Assembly: GCF_023715465.1 (NCBI RefSeq)
Contig: NZ_JAMBOE010000010.1
Span: forward strand, 1-64,000
Direction: 5' to 3'
DNA from: Paenibacillus macerans
GTDB taxonomy: Bacteria > Bacillota > Bacilli > Paenibacillales > Paenibacillaceae
Length of the DNA stretch: 64,000 bases
Shown here: in pieces, positions 27,661 through 36,781 of the stretch
Layout: every line of letters begins with the position of its first letter
How positions within the stretch are numbered: position 1 is the first letter of the stretch
Made by a program: the position numbers and the translations under genes
The notes under the pieces: generated by a model
Database searches by the model: none
The model's input: only the letters and a program-made list of their open reading frames with translations
What the model was told of the DNA's origin: nothing

Positions 27661-27683
27661 GAAGTAAAACGAACGTAGGTTCT
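27640..27683. promoter_or_regulatory. Two LexA-like boxes spanning the transposase promoter
   Basis: AGAACGCACGTTTG (27640-27653, in the -35/-10 spacer) and CGAACGTAGGTTCT (27670-27683, at the expected transcription start) each match the Bacillus LexA consensus CGAACRNRYGTTYC at 12 of 14 positions. Start-to-start distance is 30 bp, about three helical turns. Both positions would block RNA polymerase. Confidence 0.5.
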
Positions 27684-27711
27684 TAAATTCTTGATTCGGG
27701 GGCGAGCGAAT

Positions 27712-28614
27712 ATGGAGGTCAATGCGGGAACGGAACTTCAACCATTCACCAGCCGTTATAACAGCGAGCAGGCCTGCATGGAGGCGCTAATCGCGATGAA
27801 GTGGCCGAACGGCTTCGTCTGCCCGCGCTGTGCTCACACCCGGTGCAGTCGTTTAACTTCCCGGCATATCCCCTTGTTCGAGTGCGGAAAGTGCAAGCAT
27901 CAAACGTCGGCTTTGGTCGGCACGATTTTTGAACGGACGCATCTGCCCCTGCTCAAGTGGTTCGAGGCCCTGGATTTGTTCCTGCTTGAGGGCGGCATCT
28001 CGGCGATGCGGCTGAGCCAGGTGATCGAGGTCACCTACAAGACCGCCTGGTTGATGCTGCACAAAATACGCCATGCCGCCCTAGAGTTCGATGCCCAGGA
28101 ACTACTCTGCGGAGACGTGAAGGTAAACAGCGATCTGTACGGAAGCGATCCGTCCCGGTGTCAGTTTTCGCATCCATATGCCACGGCGGTCGTAGCGGGA
28201 TGCACAGTCACGGAGTCGGGCGAGCCGGAGCAGGTCAAAATTCGCTTGATACCTCATAAGAGAGGAGACGGACAAAGGGCAAACCGTCTCGAACTCGCCG
28301 CGTTCATCAACGGGCATGTGGATGTCCGTACATCGGTGGTACAGTCGTTCCCTCTAGCCTTTCGTCTGTATGCGCCCTTGCGGAAAGTAGTGAGAGAGGC
28401 GTGGGAATCGCTGAAGAGTACATATATAGCCTTGGGACTGAAGCATCTGCAGGCGTACCTGAACGAGTACACCGTACGCCGTTCGCTGCGGCGGCCCGGA
28501 GCGAAAGAATCGATGCGGCAGAAGTTGCTGCGCATGTGTGTGGCGATTCCGGCGATCCCTTACCCCCGGCTGATCGCACGCCAACCGAACCAGCCCCTTG
28601 CGGCTGCGGCCTGA
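27712..28614 (+). CDS. IS1595/ISXO2-like transposase with N-terminal zinc ribbon
   Basis: About 300 residues. The N-terminal zinc ribbon has CPRC and CGKC pairs (WPNGFVCPRCAHTRC, FECGKCKHQTSALVGTIFE), as in IS1595-family proteins, and the C-terminus ends with YLNEYTVRRSLRRPG, like the usual YLDEFxFRxNRR. The middle, where the catalytic Asp residues should be (LLCGDVKVNSDLYG), departs from the canonical family motif. I found no terminal inverted repeats. It may be a decayed or domesticated copy. I chose ATG 27712 over TTG 27691; neither has a strong ribosome site. Confidence 0.65.
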   Translation: MEVNAGTELQPFTSRYNSEQACMEALIAMKWPNGFVCPRCAHTRCSRLTSRHIPLFECGKCKHQTSALVGTIFERTHLPLLKWFEALDLFLLEGGISAMRLSQVIEVTYKTAWLMLHKIRHAALEFDAQELLCGDVKVNSDLYGSDPSRCQFSHPYATAVVAGCTVTESGEPEQVKIRLIPHKRGDGQRANRLELAAFINGHVDVRTSVVQSFPLAFRLYAPLRKVVREAWESLKSTYIALGLKHLQAYLNEYTVRRSLRRPGAKESMRQKLLRMCVAIPAIPYPRLIARQPNQPLAAAA

Positions 28615-29305
28615 TCGAGACGCTGGAACGGTGGGGGAAGTTTGGACGCAGATCAACTTAATGGGTAGGGGTTAGCTTAATGCGGATCAACTTGATTGGT
28701 GTGAGCTAGCATGAACGGTGTGGGCGTTGCTGCAAACGGAAGGGTTCAGACTACAGCAAAATCACAGTCTTTTCGTTTCCCTCGCGTCTTGTCCTTGATC
28801 TCCTCTCCTGATCTCTTGTCCTTGGTCTCCTATCTTGATCTCTTGTCCGGTCTGTTTCACCTCCCCTAAACCTGATTCCTTCTCCTAAGCCCGTCTAAAT
28901 GATCTCGAACCGATCTGCTTCTCCACCAAATATTATCTTCTCCCAAGCTTGTCTGTTTCTCTGCTACCCTGATCAAACGGGATAATCGTGCAAAGCATCC
29001 GGACAGCGAGTATTGATCTGCCGCCCAACCCACCGGTAGTCTTCCCTGTCCTCAAGCTTTCAACGCCCTTCCGCATTTCTTGCCACGATCGGTATTCGGC
29101 TTGGCTGGCAAGCAAGGATTATAAGGTTGAGCCCTTTTTAAGACAATTTTAACAAAATGTTTTTCTGCATGGTAAGGTGTTCGTCAAAATTGTGTACACA
29201 ACTTACACTTCATTATATTGAGAAATAGAATAATTGTATAAAAGGAGTGGAATATAAGCGATTACCTCCTCTTTCCCTAGGCACAAGCAAGTGATTTGCC
29301 CAATC
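28615..29305. other. Gap between convergent genes with repeats and a palindrome
   Basis: No gene. A direct repeat GCRGATCAACTTRATKGG occurs twice at 28655-28695. A tandem 27-bp unit beginning TCTTGTCCTTGRTCTCC occurs about 2.4 times at 28787-28858. A perfect palindrome TTGTGTACACAA lies at 29190-29201 without an adjacent gene in the right orientation. Confidence 0.45.
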
Positions 29306-30349
29306 CTATGAGTCACCATTCACAGGGTAATCAAAGACAGCCCGAACAATCGATTCTTTAATCAGATCCCACCGATCACGAGGATTCATCATGAATTCCG
29401 AGGCTATGGCGACGACCAGATCTTTTTCCGGAATGCAGCAAATGACATTGCCGCCATCGCCCATCGCCATGTAGGCGGAAACCCCATCCTCTTCGCGTAA
29501 CCACCAAAGATAGCCGTAATGGTTGGGGTTCGTCGCTGTGGATTCTGCAACCCATGCCGCTGGAACAACCTGGCGATGGTCCCACCTGCCACGGTTTAGA
29601 TATAGGAGGCCAAAACGCGCCATATCCCGGGGAGTCAGCGTCAGCCCCCATCCTCCCGTGGAGTTCCCGTTGGGATCGTGAACCCATCCTTTCACGTTTT
29701 TTCCGAACAAGTCGTCAAACCCAAATGCCTTCATTTTATAGTCCGGGATTTCCTTTATGCCGATCGGTCTAAACAAGCGTTCATTCGCAAACTCACGGGC
29801 GCTTTGGCCCGTGCTGCGGGTAAGGATAGCCGATAGCAGGTGTGCCCCTGCGGTGGAATACTTAAAAGCTCCGATGCTTCCCCCTTGGCCCAGCATATCC
29901 AGCGTATACTTCACCCAATCGAGCTGCATGCACAACTTGTCCAGCGGTTCCTGCCAGTCTTCAAACGGATAAGGAGCCGTCATCGTGAGCAGATGCCGCA
30001 GCGTGATTTCCCGTTTCTGCCCATCAGCCGCACCCGCATTATATTCGGGGAAGAAGTCCAGCACCCTCTGATCCACACTTTGAATATGTCCCGCATCGAT
30101 AGCGATCCCAATGAGGGCGGATAAGATGCTTTTCGTTACTGAGGCCACATGGTGCGCATCCCCCGAACTGTAGCTGTTAAAGTATCTTTCATAAGCGATA
30201 TATCCGTTTCTCACAACCACAATCCCGTTGATATTGCTGTATTCGGATTTTATTGCAGGTTCAAGCTCCGCAAGCTTGGCCGCGTCCATTCCCACGGCGG
30301 CCGGGTCTGCGGCTTGCCACTGTGCCGTTGACCAATAGTTTCTTTGCAT
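29306..30349 (-). CDS. Serine hydrolase, beta-lactamase class C family
   Basis: 347 residues, no signal peptide, so probably cytoplasmic. SVTKSILSALIG carries the SxxK catalytic motif. The second motif is YSTAG in place of YxN, and MGDGGNVICCIP stands at the KTG/HxG position. Members include esterases and amino-hydrolases rather than true beta-lactamases. GGAGGGAGC precedes the ATG. It ends an operon with the MerR gene upstream, which may control it. Confidence 0.85.
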   Translation of the reverse strand: MQRNYWSTAQWQAADPAAVGMDAAKLAELEPAIKSEYSNINGIVVVRNGYIAYERYFNSYSSGDAHHVASVTKSILSALIGIAIDAGHIQSVDQRVLDFFPEYNAGAADGQKREITLRHLLTMTAPYPFEDWQEPLDKLCMQLDWVKYTLDMLGQGGSIGAFKYSTAGAHLLSAILTRSTGQSAREFANERLFRPIGIKEIPDYKMKAFGFDDLFGKNVKGWVHDPNGNSTGGWGLTLTPRDMARFGLLYLNRGRWDHRQVVPAAWVAESTATNPNHYGYLWWLREEDGVSAYMAMGDGGNVICCIPEKDLVVAIASEFMMNPRDRWDLIKESIVRAVFDYPVNGDS

Positions 30350-30379
30350 GATTGCTCCCTCCTATTTTCTTAAGTTGAA

Positions 30380-31234
30380 CTATGGATTGTACGGAATTAG
30401 GGCAGCCGTGTGAATTTTCTTTATAGGAAAATACACCTCTGTAACCAATTCCTCGTCAGCGCTGATCTGATTGGGGTCAGTTACATAGATTTCATAAGGC
30501 GAGTTCACCAAGGCATAACCTTCATTTTCGATCCATTCCCGCAGCTTGGCATAAACCGAGGTCAGTTCTGAATACGCACCTTTCAGCACAGACTTCGCGC
30601 AAAGGCCTCCGGGCAAATCCCGCGTTCCCTTGACCGCCTCCGCAATCGGAATGGCAAACTCCGTATCATTGCCCGCCGGATCGTATTCCGGGCTGTGATA
30701 AATCGTGATTGGCGTGCCCAGCATGGTGAGTTTTTCTGTCGCAATTCTTTCATACAGTCGCCCAAAATACGCCCCATATCCCAGAGCATAATCGTCACGG
30801 CTCATCATCCGGCGCAGCGAAAGGATATTCAGCGGCCGGGTTTCCACAAGCTGCACCTCAATCTGATCCAGGTACGACATGATCGGCACACCCTGCTCCA
30901 AATTCAAAATATCCTGGCTCATTTGGCCCAGGGTATACTCCAAAGACTTTAGCTTCTCCTGGACCTCCCTCCGCTTGCGGTTAAGGGCAGAACGAAGCAC
31001 TTCTTCGGACCGATCCGCATCCGATTCCAGGACCGCTTTAATTTCCTCTAACGAAAAATAATACGACTTCAACCGGTTGATCAACAGCATGGTTTTGAGC
31101 TGGCCGATGGAATAATACCTGTACCCGTTTTCGGGATTGATCTCCTCCGGTGTAAGCAACCCAATTTCCGCGTAATATCGCAGCGTTTTGGTAGACACCT
31201 CGCAAATCTTCGAGAATTCGCCTATGGATAGCAA
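30380..31234 (-). CDS. MerR-family regulator with GyrI-like effector domain (BmrR/BltR type)
   Basis: 284 residues. MerR HTH at the N-terminus (SIGEFSKICEVSTKTLRYYAEIGLLTPEEINPENGYRYYS), a long dimerising coiled coil (~80-115), and a GyrI-like ligand-binding domain (~125-284). TTG start with GGAGGTG. Such proteins sense hydrophobic or cationic drugs and activate their own promoter by untwisting a 19-bp spacer; that promoter is visible at 31305-31335. The next gene, a serine hydrolase, is likely in its operon. Confidence 0.88.
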   Translation of the reverse strand: MLSIGEFSKICEVSTKTLRYYAEIGLLTPEEINPENGYRYYSIGQLKTMLLINRLKSYYFSLEEIKAVLESDADRSEEVLRSALNRKRREVQEKLKSLEYTLGQMSQDILNLEQGVPIMSYLDQIEVQLVETRPLNILSLRRMMSRDDYALGYGAYFGRLYERIATEKLTMLGTPITIYHSPEYDPAGNDTEFAIPIAEAVKGTRDLPGGLCAKSVLKGAYSELTSVYAKLREWIENEGYALVNSPYEIYVTDPNQISADEELVTEVYFPIKKIHTAALIPYNP

Positions 31235-31304
31235 GGGGCACCTCCGTTCTTCCTATTTTGATATGGACTGCATGCTTGAAATAACGGATACGTTGTTAGA
31301 TTCT

Positions 31305-31335
31305 ACTATGCACCTTGCCCTTAGGGGAAAGTCAA
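31305..31335 (-). promoter_or_regulatory. MerR-type promoter with 19-bp spacer
   Basis: On the minus strand TTGACT (31335-31330) and CATAGT (31310-31305) are separated by 19 bases containing CCCCTAAGGG. Its TTGACT-TTCCCCTA opening resembles the BmrR-controlled bmr promoter. Reads into the MerR gene at 31234. Confidence 0.65.
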
Positions 31336-31517
31336 CCGCAAAAACCTTGTTCATTTCGCGAATTAAGGCCAAAGTCGAGTTATAACCTGGACCATCGTTC
31401 AGTACAAGAGACTAACTTTAGGCTCTGATGCAACTAGGCGGAGGGTGGTTGTTGCCGGGATGGGGGAATTATACAATTTTGGTGGAAGAACAAAGCAAAT
31501 GGAAGAGGAGAAATAAT

Positions 31518-33590
31518 ATGAAACCAGCAAATTGTAAATGGCCTAGACAGATCATTCTGGCTAGTGTCTTGCTCGCCGGCTTGATCCTGTCATCTTCAGG
31601 CTTGCCTGCTTATGCAGCGGCCGCTCCGGATAGCCATCAGACCCAAAGTCATAGCCCTGCCGGGAAAGGGACAACCGCCTCCGCAGCTGCCCCAATCACA
31701 GCAAAGTCCGTAGAGGAATTTGCGGATGCTTATTTTGCTCGTGAGGATGTGAAAGAGAAGCTGACAGGGGCCTTGTTTGTAGTTGTAAAAGATGGCAAAG
31801 TCCTGCTTAACAAAGGCTATGGTTACGCGGATATGGCTTCCAAAACACCCATCGATCCCGACACTACCTTATTTAGAATGGCATCCATTTCCAAACTATT
31901 TACGACTACAGCGGTGATGAAGCTTGCCGATCAGGGTAAGATCGATTTGGATCGCGATATTTCAACCTATATGGATGGAGTTACGATCCCCAATCCAACC
32001 GGCGTTCCCCTCACGATGAAGAACCTGATGACCCACACCACAGGTTACGATTATACTGATTTTTCCGGTAATACTCCGGGTGTTTCGCTCCAAGATTATG
32101 TGAAAGATAACGTACCGTCCGTAAAAATAAAACCTGGCGAGGCCTACCGCTATGACAATATGGCTTTTGTACAGCAAGGGTATATCGTAGAAAATGCAGC
32201 TAAAACCGACTTCAATACTTATGTAAAAGAAAATATATTTAAGCCGCTTGGCATGATACATAGCGATTTTCACTTGTCGCCCCAAGTCGAAGAAAACCTG
32301 GCCAAAACCTATGATGCTGCGGGCAAAGAAATAGCCGTGTATTCTAATTATCCCGAAATAGACCCCAGTGGCAGCATGTTCTCCACCGGCAGCGATATGG
32401 CTAAGTATATGCTGGCTATGTTGGACGGTGGAAAGCTTGGCGATGCCCGTATTCTGGAGGAAAAAACAACAACCACCATGGAAGCTTACCAGTACGGCAT
32501 TAATGAGAGCCTGCCGGTGATGTCCTATGGTTTCGAATCCATGTATAGCCACCTCTACAATGGTCAGAAGGCCATTGGAAAAGGCGGCGACCTGCCTGGT
32601 TTTCACTCTTGGCTGTGGCTGGTGCCGGAGCAAAAGGTTGGCGCTATGATCATTGTCAACGGTGAAGCGCTGGATCCCCGCATGGAAATGCTTGGCTCAT
32701 TTATGGATCAATTTTTTCCCGAACAACACCAGCCTGTCACCCCAATGAAATCATCTAAGGAAAGCTTGGCCAAGTTCGAAGGAAAGTTCCAGGATTTGAG
32801 AACCCCTTTACTTAGTGCAGAGGTTAAGGCAGGTGAAGATGGATCACTGATGATTAAGGATGCATTGGGAACCCATAAGCTTCAGCAATTAGAGGAGCTG
32901 TTATTCCAGGATGAACAAGGGGTAAAAGCAGGCTTTAAGAAAGATGAGCATGGCAAAATTGCATATATGTATTACAACTATCCGGATAGCTTCTTGAAGA
33001 AGCTGCCTGAGCCGAGGCCATTCTCTGACGTACCGGCAGATAGTCCATATGCCGCTGCGATTGAACAAATGCACATCATGCAATTTCTGAGCCAAACGGA
33101 CACGGGTACCTTTAGACCGGAAGAAGCCATGACGCGTGGAGAATTTGTGCAAATCTTGATGAAAATCCCCGGATTCCCGTTATCCAATGAGCCTGTGGTG
33201 TTCAAGGATGTAACTGGACATGATCTGGCGCGGGAAATTCAATCGGCGGTCGCCTATGCCGGGCTAAAGGGGACGCCGGATGGCCGCTTTGAGCCGGACC
33301 GGGCCATTACCCGGCAAGAAGCTGCCTCCATTGTCTGGGGATTCATTCAGTCAAATACGTCTATGCCGGCGCCACATGCTAAATTGACAGGAACGCCGCC
33401 GGCGCCTTGGGCTTCAGATGCAGTCCGGTTTGTAGCGGCCATACATCTCTTTGGTCCTGAAGTAAAAGTAGATGCGGACGGGGCTGTTGATTATGAGCCT
33501 ACCCGCCCCATGCTTCGCCAGGAGGCCGCCGCCATGTTTGCTGTTTTTTGCGATAGAATCCCGGCTTTATTATATGGTGTGGAAGGTTAA
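31518..33590 (+). CDS. Exported serine hydrolase with three C-terminal SLH domains
   Basis: About 690 residues. A signal peptide (ILASVLLAGLILSSSGLPAYAAAA), then a class-C beta-lactamase-like domain with SISKLFTTTAVM (SxxK), YDNMAFVQQGY (YxN) and GKGGDLPGFHS (third motif). After ~490 residues come three SLH repeats (FSDVPADSPYAAAIEQM, FKDVTGHDLAREIQSAV, ASDAVRFVAAIHLFG, each with a following TRGEF/TRQEA/LRQEA). It should be attached to the cell wall and act on D-alanyl or ester substrates outside. GAGGAG sets ATG 31518. Divergent from the MerR gene. Confidence 0.88.
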   Translation: MKPANCKWPRQIILASVLLAGLILSSSGLPAYAAAAPDSHQTQSHSPAGKGTTASAAAPITAKSVEEFADAYFAREDVKEKLTGALFVVVKDGKVLLNKGYGYADMASKTPIDPDTTLFRMASISKLFTTTAVMKLADQGKIDLDRDISTYMDGVTIPNPTGVPLTMKNLMTHTTGYDYTDFSGNTPGVSLQDYVKDNVPSVKIKPGEAYRYDNMAFVQQGYIVENAAKTDFNTYVKENIFKPLGMIHSDFHLSPQVEENLAKTYDAAGKEIAVYSNYPEIDPSGSMFSTGSDMAKYMLAMLDGGKLGDARILEEKTTTTMEAYQYGINESLPVMSYGFESMYSHLYNGQKAIGKGGDLPGFHSWLWLVPEQKVGAMIIVNGEALDPRMEMLGSFMDQFFPEQHQPVTPMKSSKESLAKFEGKFQDLRTPLLSAEVKAGEDGSLMIKDALGTHKLQQLEELLFQDEQGVKAGFKKDEHGKIAYMYYNYPDSFLKKLPEPRPFSDVPADSPYAAAIEQMHIMQFLSQTDTGTFRPEEAMTRGEFVQILMKIPGFPLSNEPVVFKDVTGHDLAREIQSAVAYAGLKGTPDGRFEPDRAITRQEAASIVWGFIQSNTSMPAPHAKLTGTPPAPWASDAVRFVAAIHLFGPEVKVDADGAVDYEPTRPMLRQEAAAMFAVFCDRIPALLYGVEG

Positions 33591-33635
33591 CCTCCTGTTA
33601 AGGATGATGTAAGCTAATTCGGACTATTGAAATAG

Positions 33636-33702
33636 AAACGGCAAAGGCCCCTGCGTCCCTACCGCCTTGACGGTGGAGAGAAGTAGGGGCCCTTGCTGTT
33701 TT
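33636..33702. terminator. Bidirectional terminator between convergent genes
   Basis: AAACGGCAAAGGCCCCT pairs with AGGGGCCCTTGCTGTTT across a ~32-base loop that contains its own small CCGCC/GGCGG-like hairpin, followed by TT. Confidence 0.7.
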
Positions 33703-33710
33703 AGTAGCGT

Positions 33711-35699
33711 TTATTTACCGGCTGCGCTGGCTCCGGCAATCCGTCCAAATGTGAAAATGTCCGTGATAGCGTTGCCGCCAAGCCGGTTGCCGGCATGAAC
33801 TCCGCCGGCAACCTCGCCGGCCGCGAACAAGCCATCAATCGGTTTGCCTTCCGTATTCAACACCTGGGCCTTTTCGTTAATTTCCAGACCACCCATCGTA
33901 TGATGCACGGATGGGGTTCTTGGCGTAGCAAAGAAAGGAGCTGTTTCGAGTTTTGCGCCAAAATTTTTCTTGCCGAACTCAGGATCAAGCTGATTTTCTA
34001 CGTAAGTGTTGTATTTCTTCATTTCCGCCACAAAAACATCGGCAGGTACGCCCATTTGCTCGGCCAGATCCTCCAGGGTATCCGCCATGAAAATATTTTT
34101 GTTCGCAATCAGATCCTGATAATTGTCGCCCCATACATTTTTCCCGTTCAGATCCGGGTTGCCCAGCGAGGTCTTATCACTGATGATATAGAAGGTTTGA
34201 TCCGTCTGCTCCAGAGCAGCGGCGGCCAAAACGTCTCTTTCGGCGTACTCGTTGACATACCGCTTGCCTTCCTTGTTGACGAAAATTTGCGTTTCCGCAC
34301 TTCCCCATACGCCGCCGGACAAAGCGCCCGTTCCCGGTTGACCGCTCGGCATCAGTTGGATAAAGCCCATGCCCCACAGATTCGCCCCGACTTCCTTGCC
34401 CATCACAATCCCGTCGCCGGTAGCATTCGTCGTGTTGGTTGTCTTGACGCTTGCATCCAGAGCAGGCCAATAGTTATTGTATTCCACGACCATTTCGGGG
34501 TTGGCTCCGAAACCGCCGGTGGCCATGACCACGCCCTTGGAAGCCTTCAAGGTGACCGGAGTGCCGTCCGATTGCTCGGCGGTCACGCCAACTATTCTGC
34601 CATTCTCAACGATCAGCTTGGTGGCTTTCGTGTTCATCATAATTTCTGCACCAAGCTCTTTTGCGCTTTTTTCCATTGCGTTAATATACCCGGTTCCAAG
34701 TGGTTCGGTATTATGATGGGTTCTAGGCCACAAGGCGCCAAGAACGGTACCAATCCCATCCTGGAACTTAGCTCCGTGACTCTCCAGCCATTGAATCGTG
34801 CCGTAGCTGTTGGTCGCCAGCGTCTTGACCAGTTCAAACTTGCCGGAGATTTCTTTCCCGTCAAGATCGGTTCGCTTCCCGCCGATATAGGTGTGAATCA
34901 TATGCAGTTCAGGCGAATCAAACAGCTTGGTGGTGTCCCCTTTGTTGAAGTATTCCTTGATCTGTCCCTTAAGCGTTTTGAGCGTATCGGCATAATCGCC
35001 GAATTCTTTTTCATCGTAGGTCAGAATTTCCTTCAACTCATTGGTCAGCGCTTTCGTCATGGCCACTTTGGGCTGTCGGACCGGGTCATAGGAATTGAAT
35101 TCGCCTCCCGAACGAATCGTGTTCCCGCCCAGTGCAGGCGATTTTTCGATCAAAATCACCTTTGCCCCGTTCTCAGCGGCCGATACCGCAGCGGCCAGAC
35201 CCGCTCCGCCGCCGCCGACAACCACGACTTCGGTTTCCTTGGTAATTGCTTCTTTGGCGGCCGCCTGGAGCGGTTCTCTGCTCTTCAATACATCGATGTC
35301 GGCCCCGGCCTTGGCCAAAGCGGCCGCGATCGCGTCAATCAGGCCGTTGCTGGATACGGACGCCCCCGATACAATATCTACCTTCAGGCTCTGCCCCTCG
35401 ACCACCTTTTGGGGAATGGTCTCAAATACAGCATCACTTACCCCCTCCGTGTCCTTCTGCTCCAGCACCTTCACCGCTTGAATGGTGTTGGCATCCACCG
35501 TTACCTCCACTTTAATAACGCTATGTAGGCCTTGCGCTTCCCCCGTATATGTGCCCGGTGTGTAAAGCCCTTGGGTATCCGCTGCGTCTGGCGCCGCTTC
35601 CTTATTACTGCCGCTGCATCCGATCACACCCATGATCAAAATAAATACCAGTGCCGCCAAAAATCCCGTTCTTACATACCTGCAACTTGGATGTCTCAT
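33711..35699 (-). CDS. Flavocytochrome-c-like fumarate reductase lipoprotein with FMN-binding domain
   Basis: About 662 residues. A lipoprotein signal peptide (lipobox GVIGCSG), an FMN_bind domain (~45-120, with DIVSGASVS, the acceptor motif for covalent FMN attachment by ApbE, here Ser), then a FAD-dependent fumarate/urocanate-reductase domain: VVVVGGGGAGLAAAVSAAENGAKVIL for FAD, HHTMGGLEINEK and GNRLGGNAITDIFTFGRIAG at the active site and C-terminus. It should reduce an unsaturated dicarboxylate-like acceptor outside the cell membrane during anaerobic growth. GAGGAG before ATG 35699. A Rex-like box lies just upstream. Confidence 0.88.
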   Translation of the reverse strand: MRHPSCRYVRTGFLAALVFILIMGVIGCSGSNKEAAPDAADTQGLYTPGTYTGEAQGLHSVIKVEVTVDANTIQAVKVLEQKDTEGVSDAVFETIPQKVVEGQSLKVDIVSGASVSSNGLIDAIAAALAKAGADIDVLKSREPLQAAAKEAITKETEVVVVGGGGAGLAAAVSAAENGAKVILIEKSPALGGNTIRSGGEFNSYDPVRQPKVAMTKALTNELKEILTYDEKEFGDYADTLKTLKGQIKEYFNKGDTTKLFDSPELHMIHTYIGGKRTDLDGKEISGKFELVKTLATNSYGTIQWLESHGAKFQDGIGTVLGALWPRTHHNTEPLGTGYINAMEKSAKELGAEIMMNTKATKLIVENGRIVGVTAEQSDGTPVTLKASKGVVMATGGFGANPEMVVEYNNYWPALDASVKTTNTTNATGDGIVMGKEVGANLWGMGFIQLMPSGQPGTGALSGGVWGSAETQIFVNKEGKRYVNEYAERDVLAAAALEQTDQTFYIISDKTSLGNPDLNGKNVWGDNYQDLIANKNIFMADTLEDLAEQMGVPADVFVAEMKKYNTYVENQLDPEFGKKNFGAKLETAPFFATPRTPSVHHTMGGLEINEKAQVLNTEGKPIDGLFAAGEVAGGVHAGNRLGGNAITDIFTFGRIAGASAAGK

Positions 35700-35721
35700 G
35701 TCACCTGCTCCTCTTCTAAGA

Positions 35722-35739
35722 TTGTGCATATTTTCACAA
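35722..35739. promoter_or_regulatory. Rex-like operator upstream of the fumarate-reductase-like gene
   Basis: TTGTGCATATTTTCACAA matches the Gram-positive Rex box TTGTGAAnnnnTTCACAA with one mismatch. It lies 23-40 bases before the start codon. Rex represses fermentation and anaerobic-respiration genes until NADH rises, which fits the product. Confidence 0.6.
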
Positions 35740-35740
35740 T

Positions 35741-36070
35741 GTGAGTGAAAATAATAGCGAATATTGCCGGAACAATTCGCTTACATTGGTTATTGTACGC
35801 TTTCATTTCCATGGGTTTCCATGTTTTTTCTCACAATAGGTGGGGCTTGGGGTTGAAGATGGTTAAACCCTCTAATAGACAAGCTCGATGGAATAATGTT
35901 GTAAAAAACACGACAAAATGGAGTACAGAAAACTTTTTTTCATAATACACATTCACATCCTTAGAATTAATTTTTTTGGTACTATAGTATATAATTCCGC
36001 GTGTTGTTGTTTTCTCCTTATTTTTGGAAATAAAATTCACATTATTATCTAATATGGGGGGGTGGATCAA
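35741..36070. other. AT-rich intergenic region
   Basis: No gene. Contains a GCGAAT..ATTCGC inverted repeat (35757-35780) in the likely promoter of the flavoprotein gene, then long A/T runs up to the next small gene. Confidence 0.4.
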
Positions 36071-36439
36071 ATGGGTAAGTATGCCAATATTATCTGCAGT
36101 TTAATTCTTTCTGCTTCCTTTTTAGGAAGATGTTATTTGTTAGCTAAGGCTGAGGGAGGAAAAAATAATATCTCCAGTGATGAAGCTAAAATCAGCGATA
36201 GTAAAACCATACTTACAGAGGCTGAATTGTCCGAATATCTTGGGATCACAAACAGTGATTTAAAGAACTTGCTTGATTCGGATAGAAAAAAGAGAGATGA
36301 GTTCCACGGGGGAGTATATGACAGGTATTCGTTCTTACCTAGCATGGAGCTTCCTGGCGGACATAGAGTTTTTCTAAAAAGTGAAATTGAAAACTGGGTA
36401 CAATACCACTCTTTGAAAGTGTCCATACCGGAAGAGTAA
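36071..36439 (+). CDS. Small protein with N-terminal hydrophobic segment and helix-turn-helix-like region
   Basis: 122 residues. Hydrophobic stretch at the start (ANIICSLILSASFLGRCYLLA), then ILTEAELSEYLGITNSDLKNLLDSDR, which resembles an excisionase/MerR-like HTH, ending with VFLKSEIENWVQYH, a common tail of such DNA-binding proteins. I do not know its role. Base composition is AT-rich compared with the left part of the window, so it may belong to the accessory region. A GGGGGG-rich site precedes ATG 36071. Confidence 0.55.
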   Translation: MGKYANIICSLILSASFLGRCYLLAKAEGGKNNISSDEAKISDSKTILTEAELSEYLGITNSDLKNLLDSDRKKRDEFHGGVYDRYSFLPSMELPGGHRVFLKSEIENWVQYHSLKVSIPEE

Positions 36440-36464
36440 GAAAAAGGACAACTTAAACGCAAAC

Positions 36465-36506
36465 AATAACCGGCTACTCCTTAAGAGTGAGCCGGTTATT
36501 TGTTTT
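36465..36506. terminator. Hairpin terminator
   Basis: AATAACCGGCT pairs with AGCCGGTTATT around an ~13-base loop, followed by TGTTTT. Confidence 0.8.
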
Positions 36507-36507
36507 A

Positions 36508-36690
36508 AAATGACGAAGGGCGCATAACCTATTTCAATGTCTTTGGGGGCTTGTTCTATTTGTTGTGCGACGAAGTGGACGAGTTGGTCTAGGCGATCGC
36601 TTTGCAACAACTGCTTAATCTGATCCACGAAGTCGCCACCAAAACGGGGAAAAGCTTTCCACTCTAATTCAGCGTCAACTCCACAATTGG
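36508..36690 (-). pseudogene. Unrecognised minus-strand coding fragment
   Basis: The frame reads VDAELEWKAFPRFGGDFVDQ, then a helical segment with LDQLVHFVAQQIEQAPKDIEIGYAPFVIL, clearly protein-like, but no start codon with a ribosome site is present upstream and the end runs into the terminator hairpin. It looks like the remnant of a gene. Family unknown. Confidence 0.35.
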
Positions 36691-36781
36691 ATTACCGCTT
36701 TGCCCAGTTACATCAAGGCTTACGTACCAATTTCATACTGCAAAAGTTGAGTCAGTAAAAAGTTGATCGCTTCAAGTTTCC

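Noticed and set aside
29190-29201. Perfect palindrome TTGTGTACACAA as an operator
   Set aside because: No gene starts beside it in the correct direction; it lies between two convergent gene ends, so a regulatory role is unsupported.
36071-36439. Small HTH-like protein considered as an excisionase for the integrase at 26484
   Set aside because: Ten kilobases apart, different orientation, a hydrophobic N-terminus unlike Xis, and no att repeats found.
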